Below are positions 25,341 to 34,441 of a stretch of DNA of 35,223 nt, piece by piece. The translations under genes and the position numbers were made by a program. Source of the stretch: Nitrospirota bacterium (GTDB taxonomy: Bacteria > Nitrospirota > Thermodesulfovibrionia > UBA6902); contig JACRPZ010000007.1 in the NCBI GenBank assembly GCA_016222905.1, positions 1 to 35,223 on the forward strand, in the 5' to 3' direction. The notes under the pieces are model-generated. The model had not been told where the DNA came from. It did no database searches and saw nothing but the letters and a program-made list of their open reading frames with translations. Position 1 is the first letter of the stretch; every line of letters begins with the position of its first letter.

Positions 25341-26876
25341 TTAAGCCTTTTCAATAATCCTGTACTTCTTTATCTTGTACCCAATCTGCCTCGGCGTGAT
25401 CCCGAGCAGCTTTGCGGCCTTTGCCTGGACCCAGCCGGTCTTTTTAAGCGCATCAATAATATTTACCTTCTCGATCTCTCCGATATCCGTCATTAATGAG
25501 GCGGTGTTAATTTTAGACCTCGGCCTGCGGATGCTTAGCGAAACAGGCAGGTCTGAAGCTGCGATCTTTTCCGAAGGCGACATGACAACGAGCCTCTCAA
25601 TAGTATTCTCAAGCTCGCGCACGTTTCCCGGCCATTCATAATCAAGGAATATCTGCATCGCATTTTTATCAAAGGTGACGGAACGGTTATTCTCCTTGTT
25701 GAACTTCTTCAGAAAATACTCTATCAGCACCGGAATGTCTTCGCCTCTCTGCCCCAGCGGGGGAAGAAGGATAGGTATTACGTTAAGCCTGAAATAGAGG
25801 TCTTCCCTGAACCTGCCCTCTGATACCATGCCCTCAAGGTCCCGGCTTGTTGCGGCGATTATCCTGACATCAACCTTTATGGTCTTCTGTCCGCCCACTC
25901 GCTCAAACTCCCTTTCCTGAAGCACGCGCAGTATCTTCGGCTGGAGCGTTAAAGGGAGGTCTCCGATCTCATCAAGAAATATTGTGCCGCCGTTTGCAAG
26001 CTCGAACTTTCCGTTTCTCGTTGATATTGCACCTGTAAAGGCCCCTTTTTCATGGCCAAAGAGTTCTGATTCGAGAAGCCCCTCAGGAATAGAGGCGCAG
26101 TTGAATTTAATAAAAGGCCCTTTGCTTCTGGGGCTCATATAATAGATCGCCTTTGCGATAAGCTCTTTACCTGTGCCGCTCTCGCCCCGTAGAAGCACTG
26201 TAGCCTTTGAAGGCGCGACGCGGTGGACCGCCTCAAAGACCTCCTGCATCCTGTCCGAATTCCCTATTACGTTCTCTATGCTGTATTTACCCTTCAGCTC
26301 CCTCTTCAGGTGCTCCTTCTCTTTTTCAACCTCGTCATAGCTCTCCCAGAGCTTTATGAATTGGGCGGTCAATGATGCAACTATCTTGAGCACCCTAAGG
26401 TCATCATCCACATTGCCATGTTCGGTTGCATATATCCTGTCAACGCTCAGAACGCCAAGCGGCTCTTTCTTAAACTCTATCGGCACACATAGGAAAGAGA
26501 TGCCCTCTTTTTCAGGCCGCGAGCCGGTCTTGTTCAGGAATAGCGGCTCCTTGCCTATATTTGAAATGACCATCGGGCTGTTTCGCTCAAGCACCCTGCC
26601 AACGATGCCTTCGCCGATCCTGTATTTGCCTTTTTCAATATTCTGCTTTGTAAGGCCGTGCGCGGCGACAATGCGCAGTTCTTTAGTGAGGGGATCAAGC
26701 AGGAAGACACATCCGCGCTGAAGGTCGAGCAGTTCGCCGAGGGTGGACATCACGGAAGAGAGGTTCTTCTCAAGATCAAAAGAGGTTGTAAGCACCCGGC
26801 TCACCTCAAGTATTGCGGAGAGCTCCTTGTTCTTTCTGGCAATAAGTTCCGAACTGTCCTGTTTCTCTGAATTCAT
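25341..26876 (-). CDS. nifA: NifA-like sigma-54-dependent activator
   Basis: A 511-residue regulator with an N-terminal GAF domain (about 20-165), an AAA+ domain and a C-terminal Fis-type helix-turn-helix. Walker A is GESGTGKE (231-238) and the sigma-54 contact loop is GAFTGA (278-283). The last helices read [27 protein letters not shown], very close to the NifA DNA-binding motif. The likely job is activation of nitrogen-fixation genes at -24/-12 promoters, but no nif structural gene is in the window. I start at ATG 26876; a TTG 15 bases upstream also opens the frame. Neither start has a good ribosome site. Its promoter lies just upstream. Confidence 0.88.
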   Translation of the reverse strand: MNSEKQDSSELIARKNKELSAILEVSRVLTTSFDLEKNLSSVMSTLGELLDLQRGCVFLLDPLTKELRIVAAHGLTKQNIEKGKYRIGEGIVGRVLERNSPMVISNIGKEPLFLNKTGSRPEKEGISFLCVPIEFKKEPLGVLSVDRIYATEHGNVDDDLRVLKIVASLTAQFIKLWESYDEVEKEKEHLKRELKGKYSIENVIGNSDRMQEVFEAVHRVAPSKATVLLRGESGTGKELIAKAIYYMSPRSKGPFIKFNCASIPEGLLESELFGHEKGAFTGAISTRNGKFELANGGTIFLDEIGDLPLTLQPKILRVLQEREFERVGGQKTIKVDVRIIAATSRDLEGMVSEGRFREDLYFRLNVIPILLPPLGQRGEDIPVLIEYFLKKFNKENNRSVTFDKNAMQIFLDYEWPGNVRELENTIERLVVMSPSEKIAASDLPVSLSIRRPRSKINTASLMTDIGEIEKVNIIDALKKTGWVQAKAAKLLGITPRQIGYKIKKYRIIEKA

Positions 26877-26887
26877 GGCTAAAATGA

Positions 26888-26952
26888 ACAATTTTGTAGA
26901 CTTTTTGCAAAATTGTCATATTATTTATAACTGAAACAGGGGTAAAATGCAA
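26888..26952 (-). promoter_or_regulatory. nifA promoter and 9-bp inverted-repeat operator
   Basis: On the minus strand TTGCAT (26952-26947), 17 bp and TATAAA (26929-26924) form a promoter with a start near 26917. ACAATTTTG and CAAAATTGT (26888-26896 and 26908-26916) are perfect inverted repeats exactly at +1 to +29. They could be an operator or a leader hairpin controlling nifA. Confidence 0.65.
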
Positions 26953-26987
26953 GAGATTAAATACTCTTGCTTTGCTAAAATATTCAT

Positions 26988-27155
26988 GTGACAAAGAAGA
27001 GAGAAGCAGGGGAATCATCTCGAAATCAAGTCGTACCGACCGGCAAAAACCGTCAGGGTGAAAAACATCGGCCTATCTGTATGAACAAGGATTGCAGAAT
27101 AAGACGGGCGGGATGCCAAGGGTCAAAGGAATGTCCGGGATACAAGGGGAAGTAG
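26988..27155 (+). CDS. Possible cysteine-rich small protein divergent from nifA
   Basis: The frame encodes 55 residues with a GTG start and no ribosome site. An extended -10 (TGCTAAAAT, ending 26981) would place the transcription start at the GTG. The C-terminal half has four cysteines spaced C-x4-C-x6-C-x5-C (CMNKDCRIRRAGCQGSKEC), as in small metal or Fe-S binding modules. It lies divergent to nifA across a short shared region. I recognise no family. The overlapping frame at 27131 might be a continuation after a frameshift. Confidence 0.45.
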   Translation: MTKKREAGESSRNQVVPTGKNRQGEKHRPICMNKDCRIRRAGCQGSKECPGYKGK

Positions 27156-27253
27156 TATGCAAAGAGATGCTAAGTCAGACAAAGGCAACGCTAAAACATC
27201 GCGCGCGTGAGATTCAGATAGATGAGGAGGAACTACAAAAACTTGCAGGATAG
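27131..27253 (+). CDS. Possible 40-residue ORF overlapping the Cys-rich one
   Basis: ATG 27131 opens a 40-residue frame, shifted -1 relative to the preceding ORF and overlapping it by 25 bases. The tail is markedly coding-like (HRAREIQIDEEELQKLAG). AAGGG lies a few bases upstream. It could be a separate small gene or the original C-terminus of the cysteine-rich protein after a frameshift near AAGGGGAAG. The rest of the 26877-27295 gap shows nothing further. Confidence 0.35.
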   Translation: MSGIQGEVVCKEMLSQTKATLKHRAREIQIDEEELQKLAG

Positions 27254-27295
27254 AAGATAACAGGCTTATCATTAAAGTGACTCCTTCTTACGCCT

Positions 27296-27988
27296 TTACC
27301 CTCTCACCTCATCCCTATCAACCATGCCGTCTTTTAGAAGCACAAGCCTTCGTGCCTTCTCCATTATCATGCTGTCGTGGGTGGAGAAGACAAACGTCAT
27401 GCCGCTCTTCTCGTTGAGTTCCCGCATTATGTCAAGGAGTGTTGAGGCTGTATGCGAGTCGAGGTTTGCGGTTGGCTCGTCGGCAAGGATTATATCAGGC
27501 CTTGAGACCATCGCCCTTGCAATCGCAACGCGCTGCTGTTGGCCGCCTGAAAGCTGATTAGGCAGTCTGTCTTCCATGCCGCTCAGCCCGACCTCAGAGA
27601 GTATGGCTGCGACACGCTCTTTTCTCTCCTTATCGCTCAGGCCCTGAAGGAGCATGATGTACTCGATGTTCTCCTTCACGGTAAGAACAGGAATAAGGTT
27701 ATAAGACTGGAATATAAACCCGATATGGTCGCGCCTGAAGTCGGAAAGCTCACTACCTTTTAATCCGCTTATCAGCCTGCCGGAGAGCATTACATTTCCG
27801 CTTGTTGGAGTATCAAGGCCGCTCATGATATTCAGAAGTGTGGTCTTGCCTGAACCGGATGGCCCGGCGATAGCGGTGAACTCGCCTTTTCGTATAGAGA
27901 GGCTGAGCATGTTAACAGCGTGCACCGAGTCGCCGTTTGTGTCATATATCTTTGAGACCTGCTGTATCTCTATTACATTTTCATTCAT
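27296..27988 (-). CDS. ABC transporter ATP-binding protein (LolD/MacB type)
   Basis: A 230-residue ATPase with Walker [11 protein letters not shown]-loop [10 protein letters not shown], signature [15 protein letters not shown], Walker [13 protein letters not shown] and H-loop FSTHD. It resembles LolD/MacB ATPases that pair with FtsX-type permeases. I start at ATG 27988 (MNENVIEI) because GAGGGG lies 7 bases upstream. The ATG 24 bases earlier starts inside a palindromic repeat and would add eight repeat-coded residues. It is the last gene of a four-gene export operon with two permeases and a LolA-like protein. The cargo is probably lipid or lipoprotein, inferred from the LolA-like partner. Confidence 0.93.
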   Translation of the reverse strand: MNENVIEIQQVSKIYDTNGDSVHAVNMLSLSIRKGEFTAIAGPSGSGKTTLLNIMSGLDTPTSGNVMLSGRLISGLKGSELSDFRRDHIGFIFQSYNLIPVLTVKENIEYIMLLQGLSDKERKERVAAILSEVGLSGMEDRLPNQLSGGQQQRVAIARAMVSRPDIILADEPTANLDSHTASTLLDIMRELNEKSGMTFVFSTHDSMIMEKARRLVLLKDGMVDRDEVRG

Positions 27989-27997
27989 ATTATTATT

Positions 27998-28084
27998 GCC
28001 CCTCTTTGGCAAAGAGGGGTCAGGGGAGATTTTAATATTAATTATAAAATCCCCTTCAGTCCCCCTTTGCTAAAGGGGGATTTT
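27998..28084. repeat. Paired palindromic repeat in the export operon
   Basis: GCCCCTCTTTGGCAAAGAGGGG and a TCAGGGGAGATTTT flank are followed by an inverted second unit, AAAATCCCCTTCAGTCCCCC...TAAAGGGGGATTTT. It is the same family as 4945 and 29356. Its edge provides the GAGGGG ribosome site of the ATPase gene. Confidence 0.85.
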
Positions 28085-28111
28085 CATCTCCTGTCTTGAT
28101 ATATAAATTCT

Positions 28112-29338
28112 TTATATGCTCCTCTGCATAGCCTTTGCAGGCGTCATCTTTGCGGCAAATAGTGCCGGGTATATTGCGGCGACAAGCGAAAAAATAAATA
28201 TGAGAAGCGGATAGATCGTAAACTGGCTCATGGCAAGTTCAGGATAAAGCAGTTCATTGACCGTTACGCCCGCAAACTCTATGCCTCTATAATCTATACC
28301 ATACCACGAAAAGAAGCTTACAACGCCCAATCCAAGCGCAAGCCCCATTATTATGCTAATGGCGGAGAGCGTTGCCGCCTCAAAGAAGATGATGAGCGCC
28401 ATGTTGAGCGGCCTCGTACCTACAGCCCTAAGCACTCCGAACTCAAACATCCTCTCATAAAGTGACATGAATAGAGCGTTCATTATTATCACCGCCACTA
28501 TGCAGAATACGAGAGTCGATGTGATAATGGTGGATATCTCGGTCATCGCTATAACGCCGTCAAGCTGCGGTATCAGGTCTCTCCAGCCTAACGCCTCGTT
28601 GTTGTTTCCTGAATACCTGCGCCAGAAAGTCAGCGTTCTGTCACCCGCGTTGTCAAGGTTTTTGAACTTCAAAACGATCTCATGAGTCCCGCCCGCCAAA
28701 GCAAGAAGCTGACGCGCCTTATCAATATGAATAAATGCCATGCCGCTGTCCGCCTCCCTTACTCCCATATGATATATCCCCGATATCCTGAACATCTCCT
28801 GAGAAAGCTCGCCTGTTCCTGCCTGCGCAACTGTAAGCACAAGCCTGTCGCCAAGCCCTGCCTCCAGCGTCTCAGCCGCCTTTGAGCCTATGAGTATCTG
28901 CCTTTCGCCCTCTGGCTCAAGATATTCACCCTCTTTCACGGCCTCATCAATCATCGAGATATTCTTCTCTTTTTCAGGATCAATGCCGTAAAGCAGCACT
29001 GAGCTCACTCCGGCAGGGGAGCTTAACATTGCGAATGAAGCTGTCCTCGGAGCATAGGATTCAAGAAGGGGTTCTTTATCCAATGAGGCGAGAATATTCT
29101 CTGAAGCGTTTATCGTTTTTTCGACCTCAAGGGTATCGCTGAAACCTTTTGCATGTATCTGCCCCTGCCCGAGGAAGGTGTCAGTAGCTGTCATTATCAT
29201 TCCCTTCAGCATCCCTATGTAAAGGCCGTCTATGAGCATGAGGGAGGCAAGAGTGATGCCCACGGCTGTTCCTGAGAGGAATGTCCTCCTCTTGTTCCTA
29301 AGGACATTCCGCCATGCAAGTTTCAGAAGCATTTTCAT
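28112..29338 (-). CDS. FtsX/LolE-type ABC permease
   Basis: A 408-residue permease. One N-terminal membrane helix is preceded by the basic LAWRNVLRNKRRT coupling segment and followed by a large periplasmic MacB-like domain (about 45-245). Three C-terminal helices (about 268-395) complete the FtsX fold, with the EFGVLRAVGTRPLNMALIIFFEA loop typical of LolC/E. AGGAAA lies upstream of the ATG. It pairs with a second, similar permease upstream on the same strand and with the ATPase downstream, giving a heterodimeric transporter. Confidence 0.92.
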   Translation of the reverse strand: MKMLLKLAWRNVLRNKRRTFLSGTAVGITLASLMLIDGLYIGMLKGMIMTATDTFLGQGQIHAKGFSDTLEVEKTINASENILASLDKEPLLESYAPRTASFAMLSSPAGVSSVLLYGIDPEKEKNISMIDEAVKEGEYLEPEGERQILIGSKAAETLEAGLGDRLVLTVAQAGTGELSQEMFRISGIYHMGVREADSGMAFIHIDKARQLLALAGGTHEIVLKFKNLDNAGDRTLTFWRRYSGNNNEALGWRDLIPQLDGVIAMTEISTIITSTLVFCIVAVIIMNALFMSLYERMFEFGVLRAVGTRPLNMALIIFFEAATLSAISIIMGLALGLGVVSFFSWYGIDYRGIEFAGVTVNELLYPELAMSQFTIYPLLIFIFSLVAAIYPALFAAKMTPAKAMQRSI

Positions 29339-29355
29339 TATATTTTCCTGTTATT

Positions 29356-29435
29356 CCCACTTTGAAAAAGGGGGAGCAAGGGGGATTTTATGATGATTTA
29401 AAAATCTCCCCATACCCCTCTTTGCCAAAGAGGGG
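29356..29435. repeat. Paired palindromic repeat between the permease genes
   Basis: CCCACTTTGAAAAAGGGGGAGC with a G-rich flank is followed by AAATCTCCCC and CCCCTCTTTGCCAAAGAGGGG. The two halves are in opposite orientation, as at 4945 and 27998. Confidence 0.85.
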
Positions 29436-29461
29436 ATATTTACTGATGATAAATTCATATC

Positions 29462-30679
29462 CTAGTTTGCCCTCATCGCTTTCACCGGCATTATCTTTGC
29501 GGCCCTTACCGCAGGCCATATGCTCACTATTACAGCCGTTCCCATAACTATGAGCGGCGGTACCACAATAGACCTTAAACTTATTTCAGAGGTCAGTCTC
29601 CTGAAGAAGTAACCGCCGTACTCTATAGGCGTGGGGTATGTGATCCCGTATACATGAAACCACCAGTTGGCAAGCACTCCTATTATCGTCCCTGCTGTTA
29701 TGCTGAGCAGAGAGAGGAATAATGTCTCAAAGAGTATCAACTGAAAAATCTGCGAGGGTCTTGTGCCTAACGCCCTGAGCACCCCGAACTCCCGCGTCCT
29801 CTCAAGCACAACCATGAGGATCGTATTCAGCACGCCGACAGCTATGATAATGGTAAAGACTATGATAGTGTACCTGTTGCCTTTGAGGTCTGCCCGCATC
29901 GCTTTATAAAACTGCGCCTCCACAACCTGCCACGGGTCAACATCAATCCCGGTGTCGTTAAGGGTTTCAGCGATTAGGCCCGCGGCCTCAGGCGTCTTTG
30001 AATGATCGTTTAGGACAACGGCTATCTCATGAACGCTTCTGTCCATTGAGAGAAACTCCTGCAGTACATTTATATGAATGTAGCATTTTGACTCGCCGTA
30101 GGACTTCCCCTCGCTGCCGGTTATGCCCGTGACCTTATAAAGACCGTTTGCCACAGAGCCGTCAACGCTCTGCGCTATCAGAGCTATCTCATCTCCCAGT
30201 CCAACTCCTAACACCCTTGCAAGGCCGTCGCTTATCACAACCTCCTGCTTCGGAGAAGCTGATAAGAAAATCCCTTTGCTCACCTTATTCTTGAGCCGGG
30301 TCGTCTTTGCCTCTCTGATGGGATCAATTCCCATGACAGTTACTCCTGTTGTCTTCGTTCCGGCAAAGGCAAGCGCAGGCGTATAAACCCTCGGTGCCCA
30401 TGAATTTACATATGGGACTGATTCTATCTTTCTGCCGATTGAATCAGGAGAGGCGAGGGACTTGTATATCGAGGGCTTGTCAAGATAGCCTTTTTTATGG
30501 ATCTGTATGTGTCCCGTGTGGTCGCGAGTGAACATGTCTATGAGATTGCCGTAGGTGCCGTCTATCATGCCGAAGAAGAGACCGAAGAGGGCGCAGCCTC
30601 CTGCCATCATCATGCCTGTAAGTATTGAGCGCCACTTTCTGCGGAAGATGTTGCGGAAGGCTATCTTATGGATGATCAT
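29462..30679 (-). CDS. FtsX/LolC-type ABC permease
   Basis: A 405-residue permease with the same architecture as its neighbour: basic IAFRNIFRRKWRS, helix 1, a periplasmic MacB-like domain (about 45-240) and three C-terminal helices with REFGVLRALGTRPSQIFQLILFETLF. It follows the LolA-like gene and precedes the second permease; each gap holds a palindromic repeat. The LolA-like neighbour supports outer-membrane lipid or lipoprotein export rather than drug efflux, but no MacA-type adaptor or TolC is seen. Confidence 0.92.
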   Translation of the reverse strand: MIIHKIAFRNIFRRKWRSILTGMMMAGGCALFGLFFGMIDGTYGNLIDMFTRDHTGHIQIHKKGYLDKPSIYKSLASPDSIGRKIESVPYVNSWAPRVYTPALAFAGTKTTGVTVMGIDPIREAKTTRLKNKVSKGIFLSASPKQEVVISDGLARVLGVGLGDEIALIAQSVDGSVANGLYKVTGITGSEGKSYGESKCYIHINVLQEFLSMDRSVHEIAVVLNDHSKTPEAAGLIAETLNDTGIDVDPWQVVEAQFYKAMRADLKGNRYTIIVFTIIIAVGVLNTILMVVLERTREFGVLRALGTRPSQIFQLILFETLFLSLLSITAGTIIGVLANWWFHVYGITYPTPIEYGGYFFRRLTSEISLRSIVVPPLIVMGTAVIVSIWPAVRAAKIMPVKAMRAN

Positions 30680-30709
30680 TGAATAAATCCTAAACTTCCA
30701 TCATTTAAG

Positions 30710-30795
30710 TTCCCTCTCCCCTGGAGGGAGAGGGTTAGGGAGAGGGGGAATAACTTTACACCCTCCCCTCTGTCCCCTCCCCTCAAGGGAGGGGA
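30710..30795. repeat. Paired palindromic repeat, CCCTCCC subtype
   Basis: CCCTCTCCCCTGGAGGGAGA with a G-rich flank is followed by CCCTCCCCTC and CCCCTCCCCTCAAGGGAGGG. It is the subtype seen at 25228 and lies between the LolA-like gene and the first permease. Confidence 0.8.
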
Positions 30796-30823
30796 TATAA
30801 TGAGTGTATACATTTATTCTTTT

Positions 30824-31588
30824 TTACCTTTTTCTCTGAAGGTTCCTTAGTGTAAAGACATCCGGATCAAGCTCTATGTCAAACTCAAGGTCAATATATT
30901 TTATGACTGTCTTCTTCCCCGGTTTATTCAAAGGCTTCATCACAAGCACTGAGGGGATCCTGCGGCCTCCAAGCATCTTTATCTCGCTGAACTCCATTGT
31001 CCTCATCTTGCGTCCCTTCTCGTCATAGTACGCCTCCCATACAGGCAGATAATCTTTTTTGCTGACAACAAGTATTATCTTTCCCCAGACTATGGGGATA
31101 TTAGCTTTAGGGGTAAGTTCCACATAGTAATTTTCAGGGTCGGCAACTTCCGGGGCGATGAGCCTTGCGTCATAATCATCCCTCATGGAACTCTCTTTCA
31201 CAAGGTCGTCATTTGTAAAGTCCGAACCCATCCACGAACTCATCATCATGGAGGGCGGAACCTTCATCACCTTGTTTATATTGGGAAAGTAGTTCCACAT
31301 CTCTGTCTTTTTGCGGAGGGTGGCAATGCCTGCGTCCTTCTTCGGACTGTTTATGTGAATATATGTCATATCAATCCCCTCGCTCCAGATATCCATGCTG
31401 AGCGTGCGTGTCCAGTCTTCAGAGACTACCAGCATCTCAATCTGTCCCCGGCTGGTCTTGCTGCGGTAGAGCTTGTCCATTCTGTCCACTATGCTATCTA
31501 CGTCAAGCAGTTCTTCGGAATATGCCGGGAGGATAAAGAGAAGCTGTAACAGCGTAATTAAAAAAAGGATATTCTTTAGTCGTTTCAT
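30824..31588 (-). CDS. LolA-like outer-membrane lipoprotein-sorting protein
   Basis: A 254-residue periplasmic protein with a signal peptide (MKRLKNILFLITLLQLLFIL, cleavage near AYS-EE) and the half-barrel LolA/LppX fold of the PF17131 type. Typical segments are DVDSIVDRMDKLYRSKTSRGQIEM, MWNYFPNINKVMKVP and YVELTPKA...VWGKIILVV. I start at ATG 31588, after AAAGGA, not at the TTG five codons earlier. It heads an operon with two FtsX-type permeases and an ATPase. The four together look like a lipid or lipoprotein shuttle from inner to outer membrane; the cargo is inferred. Confidence 0.9.
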   Translation of the reverse strand: MKRLKNILFLITLLQLLFILPAYSEELLDVDSIVDRMDKLYRSKTSRGQIEMLVVSEDWTRTLSMDIWSEGIDMTYIHINSPKKDAGIATLRKKTEMWNYFPNINKVMKVPPSMMMSSWMGSDFTNDDLVKESSMRDDYDARLIAPEVADPENYYVELTPKANIPIVWGKIILVVSKKDYLPVWEAYYDEKGRKMRTMEFSEIKMLGGRRIPSVLVMKPLNKPGKKTVIKYIDLEFDIELDPDVFTLRNLQRKR

Positions 31589-31670
31589 TATTTTCCTTTG
31601 CAAGTCTCTGGCTATTTGCTTTATTTGAATTATATCAAATCCCGCAATATTCCAATCATCTTAAGCAACC

Positions 31671-31679
31671 TGTTAAAAT
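31671..31679 (+). promoter_or_regulatory. Extended -10 promoter directly before uvrA
   Basis: TGTTAAAAT is a TGn-extended -10 whose predicted start is the A of the uvrA ATG (31686). There is no ribosome site between, so the transcript may be leaderless. No LexA-type box is visible nearby. Confidence 0.5.
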
Positions 31680-31685
31680 ATTCAA

Positions 31686-34415
31686 ATGTCCTTAAAGGAA
31701 CTCATCATTAAGGGGGCGAGACAGAACAACCTGAAGAATATAAGCCTCAGGCTGCCCCACAACAAGGTGATTACTGTTACAGGTGTGTCAGGCTCTGGCA
31801 AGTCTTCTCTCGCCTTTGACACGATCTTTGCCGAGGGGCAAAGGCGTTTTATCGAATCGCTCTCAACATACGCAAGGCTCTTTCTTGAGAAGCTTGATCG
31901 GCCTGATGTTGATTCTATCCGCAATATAAGGCCTGCTGTTGCGATTGAGCAGAGGAATCCTGTCAAGGGCTCGCGCTCAACTGTCGGTACAGGCACTGAA
32001 ATTTATGACTACCTGAGACTCCTTTACGCAAAGATCGCAAAGCCGCACTGCCACGCCTGCGGCAGTCCGTTAACGGCATGGACGCCATCGTCTTTAGCCA
32101 ATGAACTCATAGAGAAATACAACGGAGAGAAGGCATTAATAATCTTTGAGACGCAGGATTCACCGGCGGAGCTTCAAAGAAAAGGTTTTCACAGGGCATT
32201 GATTGACGGGAAGATAGAGGATATCTCATCACTTGCCGCTCTTCGCCCGCCATTTGATATTGTGCTTGACAGGCTTATCATTAAAGATGAGCCTCGCCTC
32301 TCTGATTCTATTGAGCTGGCATGGGAGCGCGGAGATAAAAGTATAAAGATAGAGATCATCAGCGAGTCGGACAAAGAGAATAAATTGCTCAGGTTCAATT
32401 CAGGACTGAAATGCCTTGAGTGCAATACCGAGGCGATAAAACCCCAACCACTCCTCTTCTCTTTTAATCATCCTCTCGGCGCTTGCCCTGAATGCAAGGG
32501 GTTTGGAAATCTTCTTGAGTATTCGGAGGACTGTATTGTGCCTGACAAAGACCTCTCTATTAAAGAAGGAGCCATAGAGCCGTGGAGCAGGCCTGCATAC
32601 AGGTGGTGGCACAGGCAGTTTGCAAAGGCTGCAACATCACGAGGTATAGATCTTAAAACTCCTTATAAAGAACTTTCCGATAGCGCAAAGAAGCTTCTAT
32701 TTGAAGGCGATTCTGATTTTTACGGATTGAATGATTTTTTTCAGGAACTTGAAGGCAAAAGGTATAAACTTCATGTAAGAGTATTTTTAAGCAGGTACAG
32801 AAAGCCCGCGGTCTGCAAAAAATGCGGGGGGACGAGGCTGAGGCCTGAGGCGCTTGCTTTTACAGTCGGCGGACTGAATATCGCGGAGTTGTCGGATATA
32901 TCCATATTGAGACTGAACGAATTCTTTTCAACCCTTGATCTGACGGATTACGATAAAGAAACATCCGCAGAGATACTCAGGCAGATAAAACTCAAGCTCG
33001 GTTTTCTGATACATGTCGGGGTGGGATATCTGACCCTCAGCAGGCAGTCGAGGACACTCTCAGGGGGCGAGGCGCAGCGGATAAACCTCTCAAACCAGCT
33101 TGCCTCAAGGCTCACCGGAACGCTCTATGTGCTGGATGAACCGACTGTGGGGCTGCATCCGAAAGATGTCGGCAGGATAATAGAAGTGATGAAGGAGCTT
33201 GCGGGCATCGGCAATACGATCATTGCTGTGGAGCATGACATGAGCGTTATTAACTCCTCTGACTGGGTAGTTGAGCTTGGCCCCGGAGGAGGTGAAAGGG
33301 GCGGAGACCTCATATTCTCCGGCTCGCTTGAGGAGTTTAAGAAGACGGATTCTCTCACGGCAAATTATTTGAATAATACGGATTCAATACCTGTGCCTAA
33401 ATTCAGAAAGAAAGGGAGCGGGAAGAAGCTATGCATAAAAGGGGCTTCCGGACATAACCTCAAAAATATTGATATTGAGATCCCGCTTAAGACCCTCACA
33501 TGCATCACAGGGGTTTCAGGCTCAGGGAAAAGCACTCTCGCAGAAGAAACTATCTACAACGGACTTGCGGAGGCTTTTAAAACAGCGTTTGAAGGACATC
33601 AGCCCTACAGGGAGATTAAGGGGATTGAGCATTTAAGGGGTGTCAAGATAATAGACCAGCAGCCTATCGGCAGGAGCCCACGATCCAATCCTGTTACATA
33701 CATAAAGGCGTTTGACCCTATAAGAAAGCTCTTTGCCGGACAGCCCCACTCAAAGAGCCTCGGCTTTGGCCCCGGGCATTTTTCATTTAACACCGAAGGA
33801 GGACGCTGCAAGGCATGCCAGGGCGCCGGTTACCAGAAGCTTGAGATGTACTTCTTTGAAGACCTCTATATAAAATGTGATGAATGCGGAGGGCAGAGGT
33901 TCAGGCCTGAGGTCCTGAATATCGCTTATAATGGAAAGAATATATTTGAGGTCCTCAGCCTTACGGTTGATGAAGCTATCGTATTCTTCAGGCAGACGCC
34001 TTCAGTTACGGCAAAATTAAGGCTGATGTCATCTACAGGCCTTGGATATCTGAGGCTCGGACAGCCTGCCACAACCCTATCCGGCGGTGAGGCGCAGAGG
34101 CTCAAGATATGCGCTGAATTGGGGATCGCAAAGAGACAGGATTATCTCTATATCCTTGATGAGCCTACTGTTGGGCTTCACCCTGATGATATAAAGAAGC
34201 TCCTTGGCATTCTTAACAGCCTTGTTGATGCAGGCAATACTGTTCTGCTGGTTGAGCATAATCTTGATGTGATAAAATGCTCTGACTGGATAATAGACCT
34301 CGGCCCTGAAGGCGGGGATAAGGGAGGATATATCGTGGCTCAAGGCAGGCCTGAGGATATAGCAAACGAAGAAAAGTCCTTTACGGGGATGTATTTGAAG
34401 GAGTATCTGGAATAA
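31686..34415 (+). CDS. uvrA: Excinuclease ABC subunit A
   Basis: UvrA scans DNA for bulky damage and loads UvrB. The 909-residue protein has two ABC modules: Walker A GVSGSGKSSLAF and GVSGSGKSTLAEE, and two LSGGEAQR signatures. Zinc ligands appear as CLECN...CPECKGFG and CKACQGAGY...CDECGGQRF. It is slightly shorter than usual. Some highly conserved stretches differ (IRPAVAIEQRNPVKGSRSTVGT in place of LSPAISIDQ...), so it may be a UvrA paralogue rather than the main copy. The UvrB-interaction region (LQRKGFHRALIDGKIEDIS) is present. The ATG has no ribosome site, and the next gene is convergent. Confidence 0.95.
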   Translation: MSLKELIIKGARQNNLKNISLRLPHNKVITVTGVSGSGKSSLAFDTIFAEGQRRFIESLSTYARLFLEKLDRPDVDSIRNIRPAVAIEQRNPVKGSRSTVGTGTEIYDYLRLLYAKIAKPHCHACGSPLTAWTPSSLANELIEKYNGEKALIIFETQDSPAELQRKGFHRALIDGKIEDISSLAALRPPFDIVLDRLIIKDEPRLSDSIELAWERGDKSIKIEIISESDKENKLLRFNSGLKCLECNTEAIKPQPLLFSFNHPLGACPECKGFGNLLEYSEDCIVPDKDLSIKEGAIEPWSRPAYRWWHRQFAKAATSRGIDLKTPYKELSDSAKKLLFEGDSDFYGLNDFFQELEGKRYKLHVRVFLSRYRKPAVCKKCGGTRLRPEALAFTVGGLNIAELSDISILRLNEFFSTLDLTDYDKETSAEILRQIKLKLGFLIHVGVGYLTLSRQSRTLSGGEAQRINLSNQLASRLTGTLYVLDEPTVGLHPKDVGRIIEVMKELAGIGNTIIAVEHDMSVINSSDWVVELGPGGGERGGDLIFSGSLEEFKKTDSLTANYLNNTDSIPVPKFRKKGSGKKLCIKGASGHNLKNIDIEIPLKTLTCITGVSGSGKSTLAEETIYNGLAEAFKTAFEGHQPYREIKGIEHLRGVKIIDQQPIGRSPRSNPVTYIKAFDPIRKLFAGQPHSKSLGFGPGHFSFNTEGGRCKACQGAGYQKLEMYFFEDLYIKCDECGGQRFRPEVLNIAYNGKNIFEVLSLTVDEAIVFFRQTPSVTAKLRLMSSTGLGYLRLGQPATTLSGGEAQRLKICAELGIAKRQDYLYILDEPTVGLHPDDIKKLLGILNSLVDAGNTVLLVEHNLDVIKCSDWIIDLGPEGGDKGGYIVAQGRPEDIANEEKSFTGMYLKEYLE

Positions 34416-34441
34416 GTAAATTTGACTTGCGAATGAACTAT

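Noticed and set aside
28800-30400. MacAB-type drug efflux for the two permeases
   Set aside because: There is no adaptor or TolC gene, and a LolA-like protein heads the operon, which favours lipid or lipoprotein export.
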